A DNA stretch of 64,000 nucleotides. It comes from Arthrobacter sp. ATA002 (GTDB lineage: Bacteria; Actinomycetota; Actinomycetes; Actinomycetales; Micrococcaceae). The notes below the pieces were generated by a model. It saw only the letters and a list, made by a program, of their open reading frames with translations, was not told where the DNA came from and did no database searches. The DNA is taken from assembly GCF_026898095.1 (NCBI RefSeq), contig NZ_CP114015.1, positions 3,286,001 to 3,350,000 of the forward strand. The letters are read 5' to 3'. Positions 1 through 9,533 of this stretch are shown here, one piece after another. How positions within the stretch are numbered: the stretch's first letter is position 1; each line of letters starts with the position of its first letter. Position numbers and translations under genes: made by a program.

Positions 1-555
1 CAGGCGGAGGGCCTCGTGTATACCCGCCGGGGCAGCGGCAGCTTCGCTCTGACGCCCCCGGCGGTGGAGGCGGCATCCCTGCAGCCGGTTGGACAGGTGC
101 GGACGCTTGAGGAGCGCCGGCATTTGATGGACTACCGGGCCGGGCTCGAAAGTGAAGCTGCCGCGTTGGCCGCACGCCGGCGTTCGGAAGATCAGCTGCG
201 GGCGCTTCGCGGCTGCCTGGCGGCGTTCAACCAGGCAGCCGGCAGTCCTGCCGAGTCGCTCCGGCACGATTTCACTTTCCACCGCACCGTCGCTGAAGCG
301 AGCGGCAATCCCTTTATGGTGCACGCCGTCGGCAGCCTCGGCCCCGCCATGATTGCGATGCCCCGCCAACGGCTGGACCTGCGCGGAGGCACCGCCGAAG
401 ATGTCCGTCTCGCCCAGGTTTCCGTGGAGCACGATGCTGTCGTGGCCGCAATCGAGGCCGGCGATGCCGTCGCCGCTGCTGCGGCGATGCGCACCCACCT
501 GGCGAACTCAAAACACCGGCTCGGGCAGGAAACCCATCCGGCTGAGCGCGGTTGA
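1..555 (+). CDS. GntR/FadR-family transcriptional regulator, C-terminal part (5' end outside window)
   Basis: The frame is open from base 1, so the N-terminus lies upstream of the window. The first residues (AEGLVYTRRGSGSF) look like the wing of a GntR winged helix-turn-helix. The rest is an alpha-helical FCD effector domain: the motif DFTFHRTVAEASGN and a later histidine in a helix beginning EHDAV are typical FCD ligand/metal positions. The family represses or activates carboxylate-use genes, with a small acid as ligand. It lies 47 bp upstream of mqo in the same direction, so it may control or be co-transcribed with it. The GTG at 16 is internal and is not the true start. Confidence 0.85.
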   Translation, partial: QAEGLVYTRRGSGSFALTPPAVEAASLQPVGQVRTLEERRHLMDYRAGLESEAAALAARRRSEDQLRALRGCLAAFNQAAGSPAESLRHDFTFHRTVAEASGNPFMVHAVGSLGPAMIAMPRQRLDLRGGTAEDVRLAQVSVEHDAVVAAIEAGDAVAAAAAMRTHLANSKHRLGQETHPAERG

Positions 556-602
556 TCTGACATCACCACAGACACCACCGACTCTTATAAGCGAGGAAAC
601 AC

Positions 603-2122
603 ATGCCCGAATCCCAGCAGCCGGAGCACTTCGACGCCGTGGTCATAGGAGCCGGGATCATGGGCGCCACTCTGGCCAGTTTACTGAGCCGGCTTGAACC
701 GCAATGGCGTATTGCCGTCCTGGAGCGTTTACCGGAGGCAGGCCTGGAAAGCTCCCACGCGTGGAACAACGCCGGGACGGGTCACGCCGGGCTGTGCGAA
801 TTCAACTACACCCCCCGTGGCGCCGACGGCAGTGTTGATGTTTCGAGTGCGCTGACAATTAATGCGCAGTTCCAGCAGTCCTGCGAGTACTGGGCGCATC
901 TTGCCCGGGACGGCAGGCTTGGGAACCCCGGCGGCGTCATCCGCCCGATTCCGCATCACAGCTTTGGCCAGGGGTCCTTTGGTGTCGGGTACCTCCGTGC
1001 GCGGCATCAGGCGATGTCGGCCCACCCGCCCTTCGCGGCCATGGAGTACACCGAAGATCCGGAGTTGATCGCACAATGGCTGCCGCTGATGTTTGACGGC
1101 CGGCCGGCGGACGAGCAGGTGGCGGCAACCCGGGTCGTCAACGGAACGGACGTGGATTACGGCGCGCTGGCACGGCGGCTGCTCGCGGATGCTGCGGGCA
1201 ACGGAGTGGAAATCCGGCTGAGTGAGGAAGTGACAGGAGTCTCCCGGGGAAACCCGGGATGGACCATCACATCACGGTCACCGGCAGGCATCCGAAAAAC
1301 AACGAGCCCGTATGTCTTCCTTGGCGCGGGCGGAGCAACCTTGCGCCTGCTGCAGCTCGCAGGTATCCCGGAGACCCGCTCTTTCGGCGGGTTCCCCATC
1401 AGTGGGTGTTTCTACCGCACCTCCAAACCCGAGCTGTTGCAGCGCCATCGTGCCAAGGTCTATGGCCACGCTGCCGAAGGTGTCCCGCCCATCTCAGTTC
1501 CACATCTTGATTCCCGTTTCGTTGACGGACAGGAATACCTGATGTTCGGTCCGTACGGGGCCTTTTCTCCGCGGTTCCTAAAGAGCGGTTCCCTGTGGGA
1601 TCTGGCCCGTTCCATCCGGCCGGCCAACCTGCCCACTCTGCTGTCGGCGGCCCGTGACAACTTCCCGATGGTGGCCTATCTCGTGCGCCAGATCCTGCAA
1701 GGCCCCGGGACAGGTTCTCCGAGCTGCGCCGGTTTGTGCCGGACGCCGATCCGGCGGACTGGGAATGGATCACCGCGGGCCAGCGCGTGCAGGTCGTCAA
1801 AACAGTTAAGGGCAAGGGAACCATTGCCGGCTTTGGCACCGAGGTCGTGACCTCCGGGGACGGGTCCCTCGCCGCCCTGCTCGGGGCTTCACCCGGGGCC
1901 TCCGCGTCGGTGTGCATCATCTTGGATGTGCTTCACGCAAGTTTTCCCAAGCGGTTTGCGCAGTGGGAATACGCGCTCCGCGGCATGATTCCTTCGTATG
2001 GTGCCGAACCGCAGGACGATCCGGCAGAGGCCTCGGAACGGTGGCGGAGGATGGCGCGGGCCCTTCATCTGGACCGCACGGAGAAGCCGGAAGCGGAAAC
2101 ACATTCGGCGCCGCCAAGCTAA
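603..2122 (+). pseudogene. mqo: Malate:quinone oxidoreductase, frameshifted
   Basis: Membrane-associated FAD enzyme oxidising malate to oxaloacetate and passing electrons to quinone (TCA cycle and respiration). The N-terminus carries the FAD dinucleotide motif VVIGAGIMGATLASLL. HAWNNAGTGHAGLCE and FNYTPR follow, as is characteristic of Mqo. From ATG 603 (SD GAGGAA) the frame runs to about 1705. The family sequence then continues in the -1 frame as [20 protein letters not shown] through to the stop at 2122. With one base restored near 1701-1709 (run GGCCCCGGG) the product is about 506 residues, the normal family length. Both halves are well conserved, so a sequence error is likelier than real loss. 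Confidence 0.9.
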
Positions 2123-2152
2123 TTCCGGCATCGCCATGCTAAATGGCAAAGG

Positions 2153-2190
2153 AACGGGTCCCCGGCTGTCTGAACTGCCGGGGACCCGTT
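2153..2190. terminator. Bidirectional intrinsic terminator between mqo and uspA
   Basis: A perfect 14-bp inverted repeat, AACGGGTCCCCGGC (2153-2166) and its complement (2177-2190), encloses a 10-base loop between two converging genes. It is followed by GCTTTCC on the + strand. The position and stem strength suit termination of both mqo and the tct-uspA operon. Confidence 0.8.
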
Positions 2191-2223
2191 GCTTTCCGCT
2201 GTGGCTTGAAGGGGAGGAGGACG

Positions 2224-2625
2224 TTACGGCGTTTCGGCGGCTTTGACCGCGAGCACCGGCCGGTCTGCCTGCAGCAGAATCCTCTGGGCAGCGGAGCCCA
2301 TGATGAACTTGCCCACCTGGGACCGCTGACGAAGGCCAATCACGATGAGGGAGACATCGTGGGCGCGGGCCAGGTCCAGGATTTCCTCGGCCAAATCATC
2401 CGTGTGCGTGGACTGCAGGACAGTGACCTGCACGCCGGCGGCGCTGCTCGCTTCCGCCAGGCGCTTGAGGTCCGACGGCGTGGCTACGCCTTTTTCCACC
2501 AGTGCGCCCTGCCTGCTGGAGTTCACGATCAGCAGTTCCTCCCCGCGCAGCTTGGCTTCGGCGATGGCGGCAGCGGCCGCCGCCTCACCTACCGGGCTGG
2601 GGACGTATCCGACGAGAATGCTCAT
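2224..2625 (-). CDS. Universal stress protein, UspA family
   Basis: 133-residue single-domain UspA protein, a cytoplasmic nucleotide-binding stress protein. The start MSILVGYVPSPVGEAA matches the first beta strand. The C-terminal ATP-loop region reads GLRQRSQVGKFIMGSAAQRI, which keeps the GS end but lacks the first canonical glycines, so ATP binding is uncertain. The ATG overlaps the stop of tctA (ATGA, 2622-2625) and is preceded by AAGGAA inside tctA, so translation is probably coupled. UspA genes at the end of tct operons occur elsewhere. The function here, perhaps tuning transport, is inference. Confidence 0.85.
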   Translation of the reverse strand: MSILVGYVPSPVGEAAAAAAIAEAKLRGEELLIVNSSRQGALVEKGVATPSDLKRLAEASSAAGVQVTVLQSTHTDDLAEEILDLARAHDVSLIVIGLRQRSQVGKFIMGSAAQRILLQADRPVLAVKAAETP

Positions 2626-4144
2626 ACTGTTTCCTTAGGTTGGGCCGGCGCCTCAGCGGCGTTCCTGCGGCGGCGAAGCATGGACTGGATGAGGGGAAGA
2701 ACGGCCACGAACACGAAGACCACCAGCAGCGAAGCGGAAATCGGCCGGCCAAAGAAGCCCAGGACGTCACCGTCCAGGACCAGGAGCGAACGCCGCAGCG
2801 AGGACTCCAGCAGCGAACCGAGAACGAAGGCCAGCACCAGCGGGCCGGGCTCGAAACCAAATTTCTTCATCAGGTAGCCGACGGCTCCGAAGAAGACCAC
2901 CAGCAGCACGTCGAACATCGAATTGTTAATCGTGTAGGCACCGAGCATGGTGATGAGTGCCGTAATCGGAGCCAGGATTGCTGCCCGGACGCGCAGGATG
3001 CGGATGAAGATGCCCACCAGCGGAATGGACATCAGCAGCAGCAGGATGTTGCCGATGTACATCGAGTTGATGACGCCCCAGAACAGTTCGGGATCATTTT
3101 CCACCAGCTGCGGTCCGGGCGTGACGCCCTGGATGAGCAGCGCACCGAACATCAGCGCCATGGTGGCGTTGGCGGGAATGCCCAGGGTCAGCAGCGGAAT
3201 GAACGAACTGGTGGCCGCAGCGTTGTTGGCGGTCTCGGGTCCGGCCACGCCTTCGACGGCGCCGCGGCCGAAGCGTGAGGGATCCTTGGCGCGCTTCTTC
3301 TCCACGGCATAGGCCGCCATGGAAGCGATCGTGGCGCCTCCGCCGGGCAGGATGCCGAGGAAGAAGCCCATGACGGATCCGCGTCCAATGGCACCGGAGG
3401 ACTGTTTGAGGTCCTTCCGGGACGGCCACACGTTGCCGACCTTGGCCGGCACTGAAGCGGCCCGGTGGCGTTCCTCGAGGCTGTGCAGGATTTCGCCCAG
3501 TCCGAACAGGCCCATGGCCACGGGGACGAAGTCGATGCCGTCGGCCAGGTTGAGGTTGCCGAAGGTGAACCGTTCGGCGCCCGTGAAGGAGTCGCGGCCG
3601 ACAGTGGCCAGCAGCAGGCCGATGCCCGCGGCGATCAATGCCTTGATCTTGCCGCCGTTGCTGATCGTGGCGACCAGCAGGATGCCAAGCAAAGCCAGGG
3701 CGGTGTATTCGGGCGGTCCGAAGTCCAGGGCGAAGCCCGCAACCAGCGGCGCCAGGAAGGTAAGGCCGATGATCGCCACGGTTCCGCCGATGAAGGAGCC
3801 GACGGCGGCAATGCCCAGCGCGGTTCCGGCCCGTCCCTGTTTGGCCATCATGTAGCCGTCAAAGACTGTGACGACCGAACTGGCTTCGCCCGGAAGGCGG
3901 AGCAGGACCGAGGTGATGGTGCCGCCGTACTGGGCGCCGTAGAAGATGCCCGAGAGCATGATGATCGCGGTGACCGGTTCAATGCCGTAGGTCAGCGGCA
4001 GCAGGATGGCGATCGTGGCGGCGGGGCCAAGCCCCGGAGCACACCGATCAGCATGCCGATGACAACGCCTATCAGGCAGTAGAGCAGGTTGGTGGGGTCA
4101 AGGACAACGGTGAAACCGTTCAAGACCGGCTGAAGGAAATCCAT
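2622..4144 (-). pseudogene. tctA: Tripartite tricarboxylate transporter permease, large subunit TctA, frameshifted
   Basis: Large membrane subunit (about 12 TM, DUF112/TctA) of a TTT-family secondary carboxylate importer that works with TctB and the binding protein TctC. Reading from ATG at 4144 gives MDFLQPVLNGFTVVLDPTNL, then GVLRGL, then a premature stop. The family sequence (AATIAILLPLTYGIEPVTAI) resumes in the next frame and continues through GIFYGAQYGGTITSVLLRLP to the end. One C is missing near 4031-4041 (CTCCGGGG where CTCCCGGGG would give VLPGLGP). Restored length is about 507 residues, normal for TctA. It lies 21 bp downstream of tctB. Confidence 0.9.
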
Positions 4145-4165
4145 GTTGAATCGTGCTCGTTTCCG

Positions 4166-4732
4166 CTAAAACAGGTGGGGAATGGACGTTCCCAAACCCA
4201 GGACGAAAATGCCGTAGAACGCTGCAACCACGAGCAGTGAATAGAGGACCGCTGAACGCCACGTTTCGCCGCCCAGGAACTTCATCCAGACCAGGCTCAG
4301 CAGCAGGGAGGGTATCTCAAACCCGATCACCGGCATCAGGAACGCCAGCCCCAGCAGGGTGCCGAACCCGAACAGCGGGAAGAGCGAAAAGCGCGAGAAC
4401 TTTTCCCCGTCGCCGCCGCCCCGTCCGGTGAACACCTGGGCCACGGCCAGGACGAGCACGACCAGGCTGACAATGAACGGCCACATGCCCGGCTCGGGCT
4501 GTGCCGGGGCACCGAGCCCAAGGCCCAGGGACAGGACGATGCCAACGGCGCCAATGGCGGCAGCGACCAGCGATGAGACGGTGTTCGCCGTTCCGCCTGC
4601 GGACGGCGGGGCATCAGCTTCCCAGCGGGCGGCCAGCTCTTCCGGGGTGAGGGCGTCGTCGGTCAGCAGCGGGTCGCCGACCGCAGCCGCGCCGCCGGGA
4701 TGCGGCTCTGTGGGGTGTGGGTCTTGCTTCAT
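4166..4732 (-). CDS. tctB: Tripartite tricarboxylate transporter small membrane subunit TctB
   Basis: 188-residue TctB-family protein. A hydrophilic, charged N-terminal extension of about 50 residues is followed by four hydrophobic segments (SSLVAAAIGAVGIVLSLGL, MWPFIVSLVVLVLAVAQVF, FPLFGFGTLLGLAFLMPVI, AVLYSLLVVAAFYGIFVL). TctB assembles with TctA in the membrane. The start ATG at 4732 has the SD AGGAG 6 bases upstream. The N-terminal extension before the first helix is longer than in minimal TctB proteins. The gene lies between tctC (78-bp gap with a hairpin) and tctA. Confidence 0.9.
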   Translation of the reverse strand: MKQDPHPTEPHPGGAAAVGDPLLTDDALTPEELAARWEADAPPSAGGTANTVSSLVAAAIGAVGIVLSLGLGLGAPAQPEPGMWPFIVSLVVLVLAVAQVFTGRGGGDGEKFSRFSLFPLFGFGTLLGLAFLMPVIGFEIPSLLLSLVWMKFLGGETWRSAVLYSLLVVAAFYGIFVLGLGTSIPHLF

Positions 4733-4756
4733 GGGGCTCCTGGAAACTGGAACGGC

Positions 4757-4796
4757 GTCCGTTGGCTGCCCGGCTTCGATGATGCAGCCAACGGAC
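4757..4796 (-). promoter_or_regulatory. Intercistronic stem-loop between tctC and tctB
   Basis: A perfect 13-bp inverted repeat (arms 4757-4769 and 4784-4796, GTCCGTTGGCTGC and its complement) with a 14-base loop lies just after the tctC stop on the coding strand. No U-tract is evident. Hairpins at this position in binding-protein transporter operons commonly protect the upstream mRNA or partly terminate transcription, raising binding protein over permease. That role is inferred here. Confidence 0.7.
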
Positions 4797-4810
4797 CGTG
4801 GGGTGCGGAA

Positions 4811-5806
4811 TCAGTTCCCGGACAGGGAAATGTCCAGCTCTTCGGTCAGCGACCGGTACCGGTCACCGAGAGCGGTCCACTCGGTGACGACTTCCTCGCC
4901 GGAAATCACCTTGGGGGTCAACAGGCTCTTTTCGTTGAACTCCGTGTACTGCTGCTCTTCGACGGCGGCTTCCAGTCCTTCGACCAGCCGGGCCTTTACG
5001 TCCTCGGGCAGGCCCTTGGGCGCTGCGATGGCACGGTACTGGGCCACGGGAACGTCATACCCCTCTTCGACGGCGGTGGGGACATCGGGCAGGAAGGTGT
5101 TGCGCTCGGAGGAGAAGACCACCACGGGAATGACCTTGCCGGCATCGATCTGCGGCTTGGCCTCGCCCAGCTGGATGGTGGCGAGCTGCACCTGGTTGCC
5201 GAGCACTGCGGTCAGCGCCGGATTGCCGGAGTCGAACGGAACCTCGGTTCCGGTGATGCCGGCCTGCTTGAACAGCACGCTCTGGGCCAGCTGGGATCCG
5301 GTGCCTACGCCCGCGGTGCCGTAGGTGAAGTCCACCGGGCTGTTGACGATGTCGTCCACCGTCTTCACCCCGGCGTCCGGGCTGGCCACCAGCACGTAGT
5401 CGTCCTGGGACAGTCCCATCAGGACATCAAGGTCGGCGATGTCAACAGCTTCGTCTTCGGAAACAGCCAGCGGGGTGATGGTGATGAGCGAGGCGTTGAG
5501 CATCAGCAGGTTGTAGCCGTCGGCGTTCTTGCCGCTGACTTCCTGAGTGGCCAGGGCGCCGTTGGCGCCGGGTTTGTTGACTACGGGAACGGCGACGCCG
5601 AGGTCCTTGCCCAGGCCGTCGGCAACTGACCGTGCCACCAGGTCGCTGGATCCGCCGGCGGCCTGGCCAACCGTGAGTGTGACCGGCCCGGAGGGGTATT
5701 CCTGCGAGGAATCGCCGGTGCCGACGTTGCCGCCGCAGGCGGTGAGGGCCAGGAGCATCGAAGCGGCGGCGGTGCCGATGACGGTGCGGGTGGAGAAGCG
5801 TTTCAT
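4811..5806 (-). CDS. tctC: Tripartite tricarboxylate transporter substrate-binding lipoprotein TctC
   Basis: 331-residue Bug/TctC-family extracytoplasmic binding protein. The lipoprotein signal MKRFSTRTVIGTAAASMLL ends in the lipobox LTAC (cysteine near residue 24), so it is anchored to the outer face of the membrane. Family motifs include YPSGPVTLTVGQAAGGSSDL, VVNKPGANGALATQEV and FTYGTAGVGTGSQLAQ. It binds a di- or tricarboxylate or a sugar acid. The ATG at 5806 has the SD GGGAGA. It is the first gene of tctC-tctB-tctA-uspA and diverges from a LysR gene. Proximity to the glucarate pathway suggests aldarate uptake, but the ligand cannot be read from sequence. Confidence 0.9.
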   Translation of the reverse strand: MKRFSTRTVIGTAAASMLLALTACGGNVGTGDSSQEYPSGPVTLTVGQAAGGSSDLVARSVADGLGKDLGVAVPVVNKPGANGALATQEVSGKNADGYNLLMLNASLITITPLAVSEDEAVDIADLDVLMGLSQDDYVLVASPDAGVKTVDDIVNSPVDFTYGTAGVGTGSQLAQSVLFKQAGITGTEVPFDSGNPALTAVLGNQVQLATIQLGEAKPQIDAGKVIPVVVFSSERNTFLPDVPTAVEEGYDVPVAQYRAIAAPKGLPEDVKARLVEGLEAAVEEQQYTEFNEKSLLTPKVISGEEVVTEWTALGDRYRSLTEELDISLSGN

Positions 5807-5945
5807 GGGGTCTCCCAGGTGAGGTGAGGAAAAGATGCCGGGCCGGAAATACCTGTTGCAGTGTGGCCCTGATCACTGAGTGTAAAAAACCACTATGATG
5901 CATGTCCAAGGCCAATACGGCATTGAGTAATACCCGAAAGGCATC
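5807..5945. promoter_or_regulatory. Divergent tctC / lysR promoter region
   Basis: 139-bp A/T-richer intergenic region. On the + strand TATGAT (5894-5899) is a good -10 for the LysR gene, with a weak -35. On the - strand TTGGAC (5909-5904) and TTTACA (5886-5881), 17 bp apart, are a plausible tctC promoter. The two overlap, as expected for a LysR-controlled divergent pair. The regulator site itself was not identified with confidence. Confidence 0.45.
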
Positions 5946-6830
5946 ATGTTCACACTGGATCAAGCGCGTAGCTTCATCACCGTGGCCGAGGAGCTGCACT
6001 TCGGACGGGCTGCCCAGCGCCTCAATATGACCCAGCCTCCGCTCAGCCGGCAAATCCAGAAGCTGGAGCGGGAAGTGGGCGTGGAACTGCTGGAGCGCGA
6101 CAAACGCAAAGTGGTCCTGACCGCCGGCGGGCGGGCCTTCCTCGAGGAGGCACGAAAGCTCGTCTCCGCCGCTGACCGCGCCCCGCACACCGCCCGGCGA
6201 ATGGCCCGGGGCAGTGCCGGCATCATCCGGATCGGCTTCACGGCAGCCTCCGGCTACAGCCTGCTGGGACCGATGCTGCAGGAAATCGCCGAAGCCCTCC
6301 CCGGCGTCGAGGTGGAGCTGCAGGAGCTCGTGACGGGCGAACAGATCCAGGCCCTCTCGCGCGGAGACTTGGATCTGGGGCTGGCCAGGCCTCCCATTGA
6401 CACTGAGCGCTTCGATTCGCACCTTCTGCTCTCCGAGGACCTTCGGCTGGCCGTTCCCGCGGGCCATTCCCTGGATGCCCTGAACCGGCCGGTCACTGCC
6501 GCAGACCTCCGCGACACCCCGCTGATCATGCACTCCCCCACCAAAGCGCGGTACTTCTACGATCTTGCCGTGCGCCTGCTGCCGATCGAGCACCACAACG
6601 TTATCCACACCGTCAGCCAGATCCTGACCATGGTTGCCTTGGTGGCTGCCGGCCGCGGGGTGGCCGTGGTGCCCGAGTCGGCGCGCGTCCTCCAACTGGA
6701 CGGTGTCTCCTATCTGCCTCTGGCGGAGGTGGCCTCCGACGTCGTGCAGCTGCACGCCATCTGGAACCGGGATGCCGCCAACCCGGCACTGGCCCGGGTC
6801 TTGGAAGTGCTGCACGCCCCCGGCTCCTGA
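5946..6830 (+). CDS. LysR-family transcriptional regulator
   Basis: 294-residue LysR-type regulator. The N-terminal helix-turn-helix reads FITVAEELHFGRAAQRLNMT then QPPLSRQIQKLE. The C-terminal periplasmic-binding-like effector domain starts near residue 90 (IRIGFTAASGYSLLGPML) with the typical second half VVPESARVL. The SD AAAGG precedes ATG 5946. It sits between the divergent tct operon and the co-directional kdgD-aldehyde dehydrogenase-gudD genes, so it is the natural candidate activator for sugar-acid uptake and catabolism. The inducer is unknown. Confidence 0.88.
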   Translation: MFTLDQARSFITVAEELHFGRAAQRLNMTQPPLSRQIQKLEREVGVELLERDKRKVVLTAGGRAFLEEARKLVSAADRAPHTARRMARGSAGIIRIGFTAASGYSLLGPMLQEIAEALPGVEVELQELVTGEQIQALSRGDLDLGLARPPIDTERFDSHLLLSEDLRLAVPAGHSLDALNRPVTAADLRDTPLIMHSPTKARYFYDLAVRLLPIEHHNVIHTVSQILTMVALVAAGRGVAVVPESARVLQLDGVSYLPLAEVASDVVQLHAIWNRDAANPALARVLEVLHAPGS

Positions 6831-6840
6831 TCAGCCATGA

Positions 6841-6961
6841 CAATACCTTTTAAGCATCTGTTCATATAAAAGAGGGCTTGGACAGGCATCACAAACGCTT
6901 CCTAGGCTGGGTTCCATCCCGTATCCGCCGAACCGGCACCTCTGCTAAGGAACGATGCACC
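6841..6961 (+). promoter_or_regulatory. Candidate promoter of the glucarate operon
   Basis: Two possible -10 boxes precede kdgD: TATAAA (6865-6870), and TAGGCT (6903-6908) with TTGGAC (6878-6883) 19 bp upstream. The second spacing is longer than ideal. The SD AAGGAACG lies just before ATG 6962. Confidence 0.35.
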
Positions 6962-7906
6962 ATGGCGCAGTACACGCCCTCCGAACTAGCCAATACCCTC
7001 AAAGACGGACTTCTCTCCTTCCCGGTGACCGCGTTCGACGCCGACCTGCAGCTTGACGAGGCAAAGTACCGCGAGCATCTGGCCTGGCAGGCCAGCTTCG
7101 GTGTTGCGGGCCTGTTCGCAGCGGGCGGCACCGGCGAAGGATTCAGCCTGACGCCCCTGGAACTCGAGCGGACCGTCACCATCGCCGTCGAAGAGGCAGG
7201 TTCCATGGTTCCGGTGCTCGCGTCCGTGGGCGGTTCCACGGCCCAGGCCGTGGCCGCGGCCCGTGCCGCCGAAGCAGCTGGCGCAGAGGGGCTGCTTCTG
7301 CTCCCGCCGTACCTGACCGAATGTGACCAGGCCGGCCTCGCGGCTCACGTGGACGCGGTGACCAGCGCCGTCGGCATTGGCGTCATCGTCTACAACCGGG
7401 CGAACGCACGCTACGATGCCCGCACGGTGGCCGGACTGGCCGAGCGCCACGGGAACTTCATCGGCTTCAAGGACGGCGTCGGCGACATTGAGCACCTGAC
7501 CAAGGTGTACGCCGCCAACGGCGACCGCCTCTTCTATCTCGGCGGCCTGCCCACGGCGGAAACCTTCGCGCTGCCCCTGCTGCAGCTGGGGATGAGCACC
7601 TACTCCTCCGCCATGTACAACTTTGTTCCCGAGTTCGCCCTCGAGTTCTACCGTGACGTCCGCAACCAGGACCGCAATGCCGTTACGGAAAAGCTGAACC
7701 GCTTTGTCCTGCCCTACATTGAAATCCGTGACCGGGTCAAGGGCTACGGGGTTTCCATCGTCAAGGGCGGGCTGAAGGCCGTGGGCCGGGACGCCGGTTC
7801 TGTGCGCCCGCCGCTGCAGGACCTCACCGAGCAGGACCTGTCCGACCTGACGGACCTCATTTCCCGGGCCGGCGTTGGCTCTGCCGCCGCCGCAGTCCGG
7901 GCCTGA
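6962..7906 (+). CDS. kdgD: 5-dehydro-4-deoxyglucarate dehydratase
   Basis: Class I aldolase-fold enzyme (DHDPS superfamily), 314 residues. It dehydrates and decarboxylates 5-keto-4-deoxyglucarate to 2-oxoglutarate semialdehyde. The Schiff-base lysine lies in NFIGFKDGVGDIEHL, the tyrosine loop is VIVYNRANARY, and AAGGTGEGFSL is the substrate loop. It starts at ATG 6962 (MAQYTPSELANTLKDGLLSF), behind a good SD; the upstream in-frame extension is not family-like. The next gene converts its product to 2-oxoglutarate. Confidence 0.93.
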   Translation: MAQYTPSELANTLKDGLLSFPVTAFDADLQLDEAKYREHLAWQASFGVAGLFAAGGTGEGFSLTPLELERTVTIAVEEAGSMVPVLASVGGSTAQAVAAARAAEAAGAEGLLLLPPYLTECDQAGLAAHVDAVTSAVGIGVIVYNRANARYDARTVAGLAERHGNFIGFKDGVGDIEHLTKVYAANGDRLFYLGGLPTAETFALPLLQLGMSTYSSAMYNFVPEFALEFYRDVRNQDRNAVTEKLNRFVLPYIEIRDRVKGYGVSIVKGGLKAVGRDAGSVRPPLQDLTEQDLSDLTDLISRAGVGSAAAAVRA

Positions 7907-7931
7907 TTCCACCGACGACCAAGGAGCACCA

Positions 7932-9533
7932 ATGACTGAGCAGTCCCTCACCGGCCATTCCATCATCGCCGGCCAGACCGTGACCGGCCGGGGCGGCACC
8001 GCTTCCGGCGTTAACCCGGCCACCGGCGAGAACCTCGAGCCCGAATACTCCCTGCTGGACACCACGCAGCTGGCCGCCGCTACGGCCGCGGCACAGGACG
8101 CCTATGCCTCCTTCAGCACGCTGGATCCGGAAACCCACGCCTCCTTCCTGGAACGGATCGCGGACAACATCGAGGCAGCCGGTCCCGCCCTGGTGGAACG
8201 GGCCATGGCCGAAACAGGTCTCCCGGAAGCACGCATCACCGGCGAACGCGCCCGCACCACAGGCCAGCTGCGGCTTTTCGCCTCCGTCGTCCGGCAGGGC
8301 GACTTCCGCGGCGTCCGGGTTGATCCCGCCATGCCCGGACGCACCCCTCTGCCCCGGGCGGACATCCGCCAGCGCAAGATTCCCGTGGGTCCTGTAGCCG
8401 TTTTTGGCGCGAGCAATTTCCCGCTGGCCTTCTCCACAGCCGGCGGTGACACCGCCTCCGCCCTGGCGGCCGGGTGCCCCGTCATCGTCAAGGCCCACAA
8501 CGCCCACCCCGGCACCGGAGAAATCACCGGCCGGGCGATCACCGACGCCGTCCGCGATCTGGGCCTGCATCCGGGTGTCTTCTCCCTGGTCTACGGCCCC
8601 GGCGCCGTCATTGGCCAGGCCCTGGCGACGGACCCCGCGGTCAAGGCCGTGGGCTTCACCGGCTCCCGCTCCGGCGGCATGGCCCTGGTCACGGCAGCGG
8701 CCAACCGTCCCGAACCCATCCCCGTGTATGCGGAAATGAGCTCCATCAATCCGGTGTTCGTGTTCGAGGGCGCCCTGGCGGACGACGCCGAGGCTCTCGG
8801 CAGTGCCTACGTCACCTCGGTCACCGGCTCCTCCGGGCAGCTGTGCACGGCTCCGGGCCTGCTCTTTGCGCCCGCCGGAGCGGCAGGAGACCGCTTTGTT
8901 GCCGCCGTCGAACAGGCCGTGAAGGCAGCCGCGGGACAGACCATGCTGACGCAGGGAATCGCCGCGTCCTGGCAGGAGGGCGTCACCACCCTGGCCGGCG
9001 AGGCCGGCGTCGAATTGCTGGCCGCTGGCACCGAGGGCAGCACCCTCAATGCGCCGGCTCCGTCCATTTTCTCCACCGACGCGGAAACGTTCCTCGCCAA
9101 TGATGCGCTTCAGGCCGAGATCTTCGGTGCCGCTTCGCTGGTGATCCGGTACTCCTCGGCGGGTGAACTGGCGGACGCCGTAGAGAGCATGGAGGGACAG
9201 CTGACCGCTTCCCTGCACCTGGCCGAGGCGGACTATCCGGCAGCACGCGAACTCCTGCCGGTCCTGGAACGGCGGGTCGGCAGGATCCTCGTCAACGGCT
9301 GGCCCACCGGGGTGGAAGTTGGCCATGCCATGGTCCACGGTGGCCCCTTCCCCGCGACCTCCGACGGCCGCAGCACCTCGGTGGGAACCCTGGCTGTCGA
9401 CCGGTTCCTCCGCCCCGTGGCCTACCAGAACATCCCCGATGCGCTCCTGCCTATCCCCCTGCAGCAGGATAACCCGTGGAAACTGAACCGGCTGGTGGAC
9501 GGCACCATGGAATACGCCGGAGGCAACGCATGA
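7932..9533 (+). CDS. 2-oxoglutarate semialdehyde (2,5-dioxovalerate) dehydrogenase
   Basis: 533-residue aldehyde dehydrogenase of the ketoglutarate-semialdehyde branch. It oxidises the KdgD product to 2-oxoglutarate with NAD(P)+. The catalytic cysteine is in [10 protein letters not shown], the general-base glutamate in [12 protein letters not shown], and the cofactor-site motif is [18 protein letters not shown]. The start ATG 7932 follows the SD AAGGAG. It is 25 bp after kdgD, and its TGA overlaps the gudD ATG (9530-9533), so the three genes form one operon. Confidence 0.9.
   Translation: MTEQSLTGHSIIAGQTVTGRGGTASGVNPATGENLEPEYSLLDTTQLAAATAAAQDAYASFSTLDPETHASFLERIADNIEAAGPALVERAMAETGLPEARITGERARTTGQLRLFASVVRQGDFRGVRVDPAMPGRTPLPRADIRQRKIPVGPVAVFGASNFPLAFSTAGGDTASALAAGCPVIVKAHNAHPGTGEITGRAITDAVRDLGLHPGVFSLVYGPGAVIGQALATDPAVKAVGFTGSRSGGMALVTAAANRPEPIPVYAEMSSINPVFVFEGALADDAEALGSAYVTSVTGSSGQLCTAPGLLFAPAGAAGDRFVAAVEQAVKAAAGQTMLTQGIAASWQEGVTTLAGEAGVELLAAGTEGSTLNAPAPSIFSTDAETFLANDALQAEIFGAASLVIRYSSAGELADAVESMEGQLTASLHLAEADYPAARELLPVLERRVGRILVNGWPTGVEVGHAMVHGGPFPATSDGRSTSVGTLAVDRFLRPVAYQNIPDALLPIPLQQDNPWKLNRLVDGTMEYAGGNA

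Noticed and set aside
550-602. LldR-type operator before mqo (TTGATCTGACATCA)
   Set aside because: Only the CTGAC half resembles the TGGTCTGACCA site. The arms do not match, so it was not counted with the four good copies.
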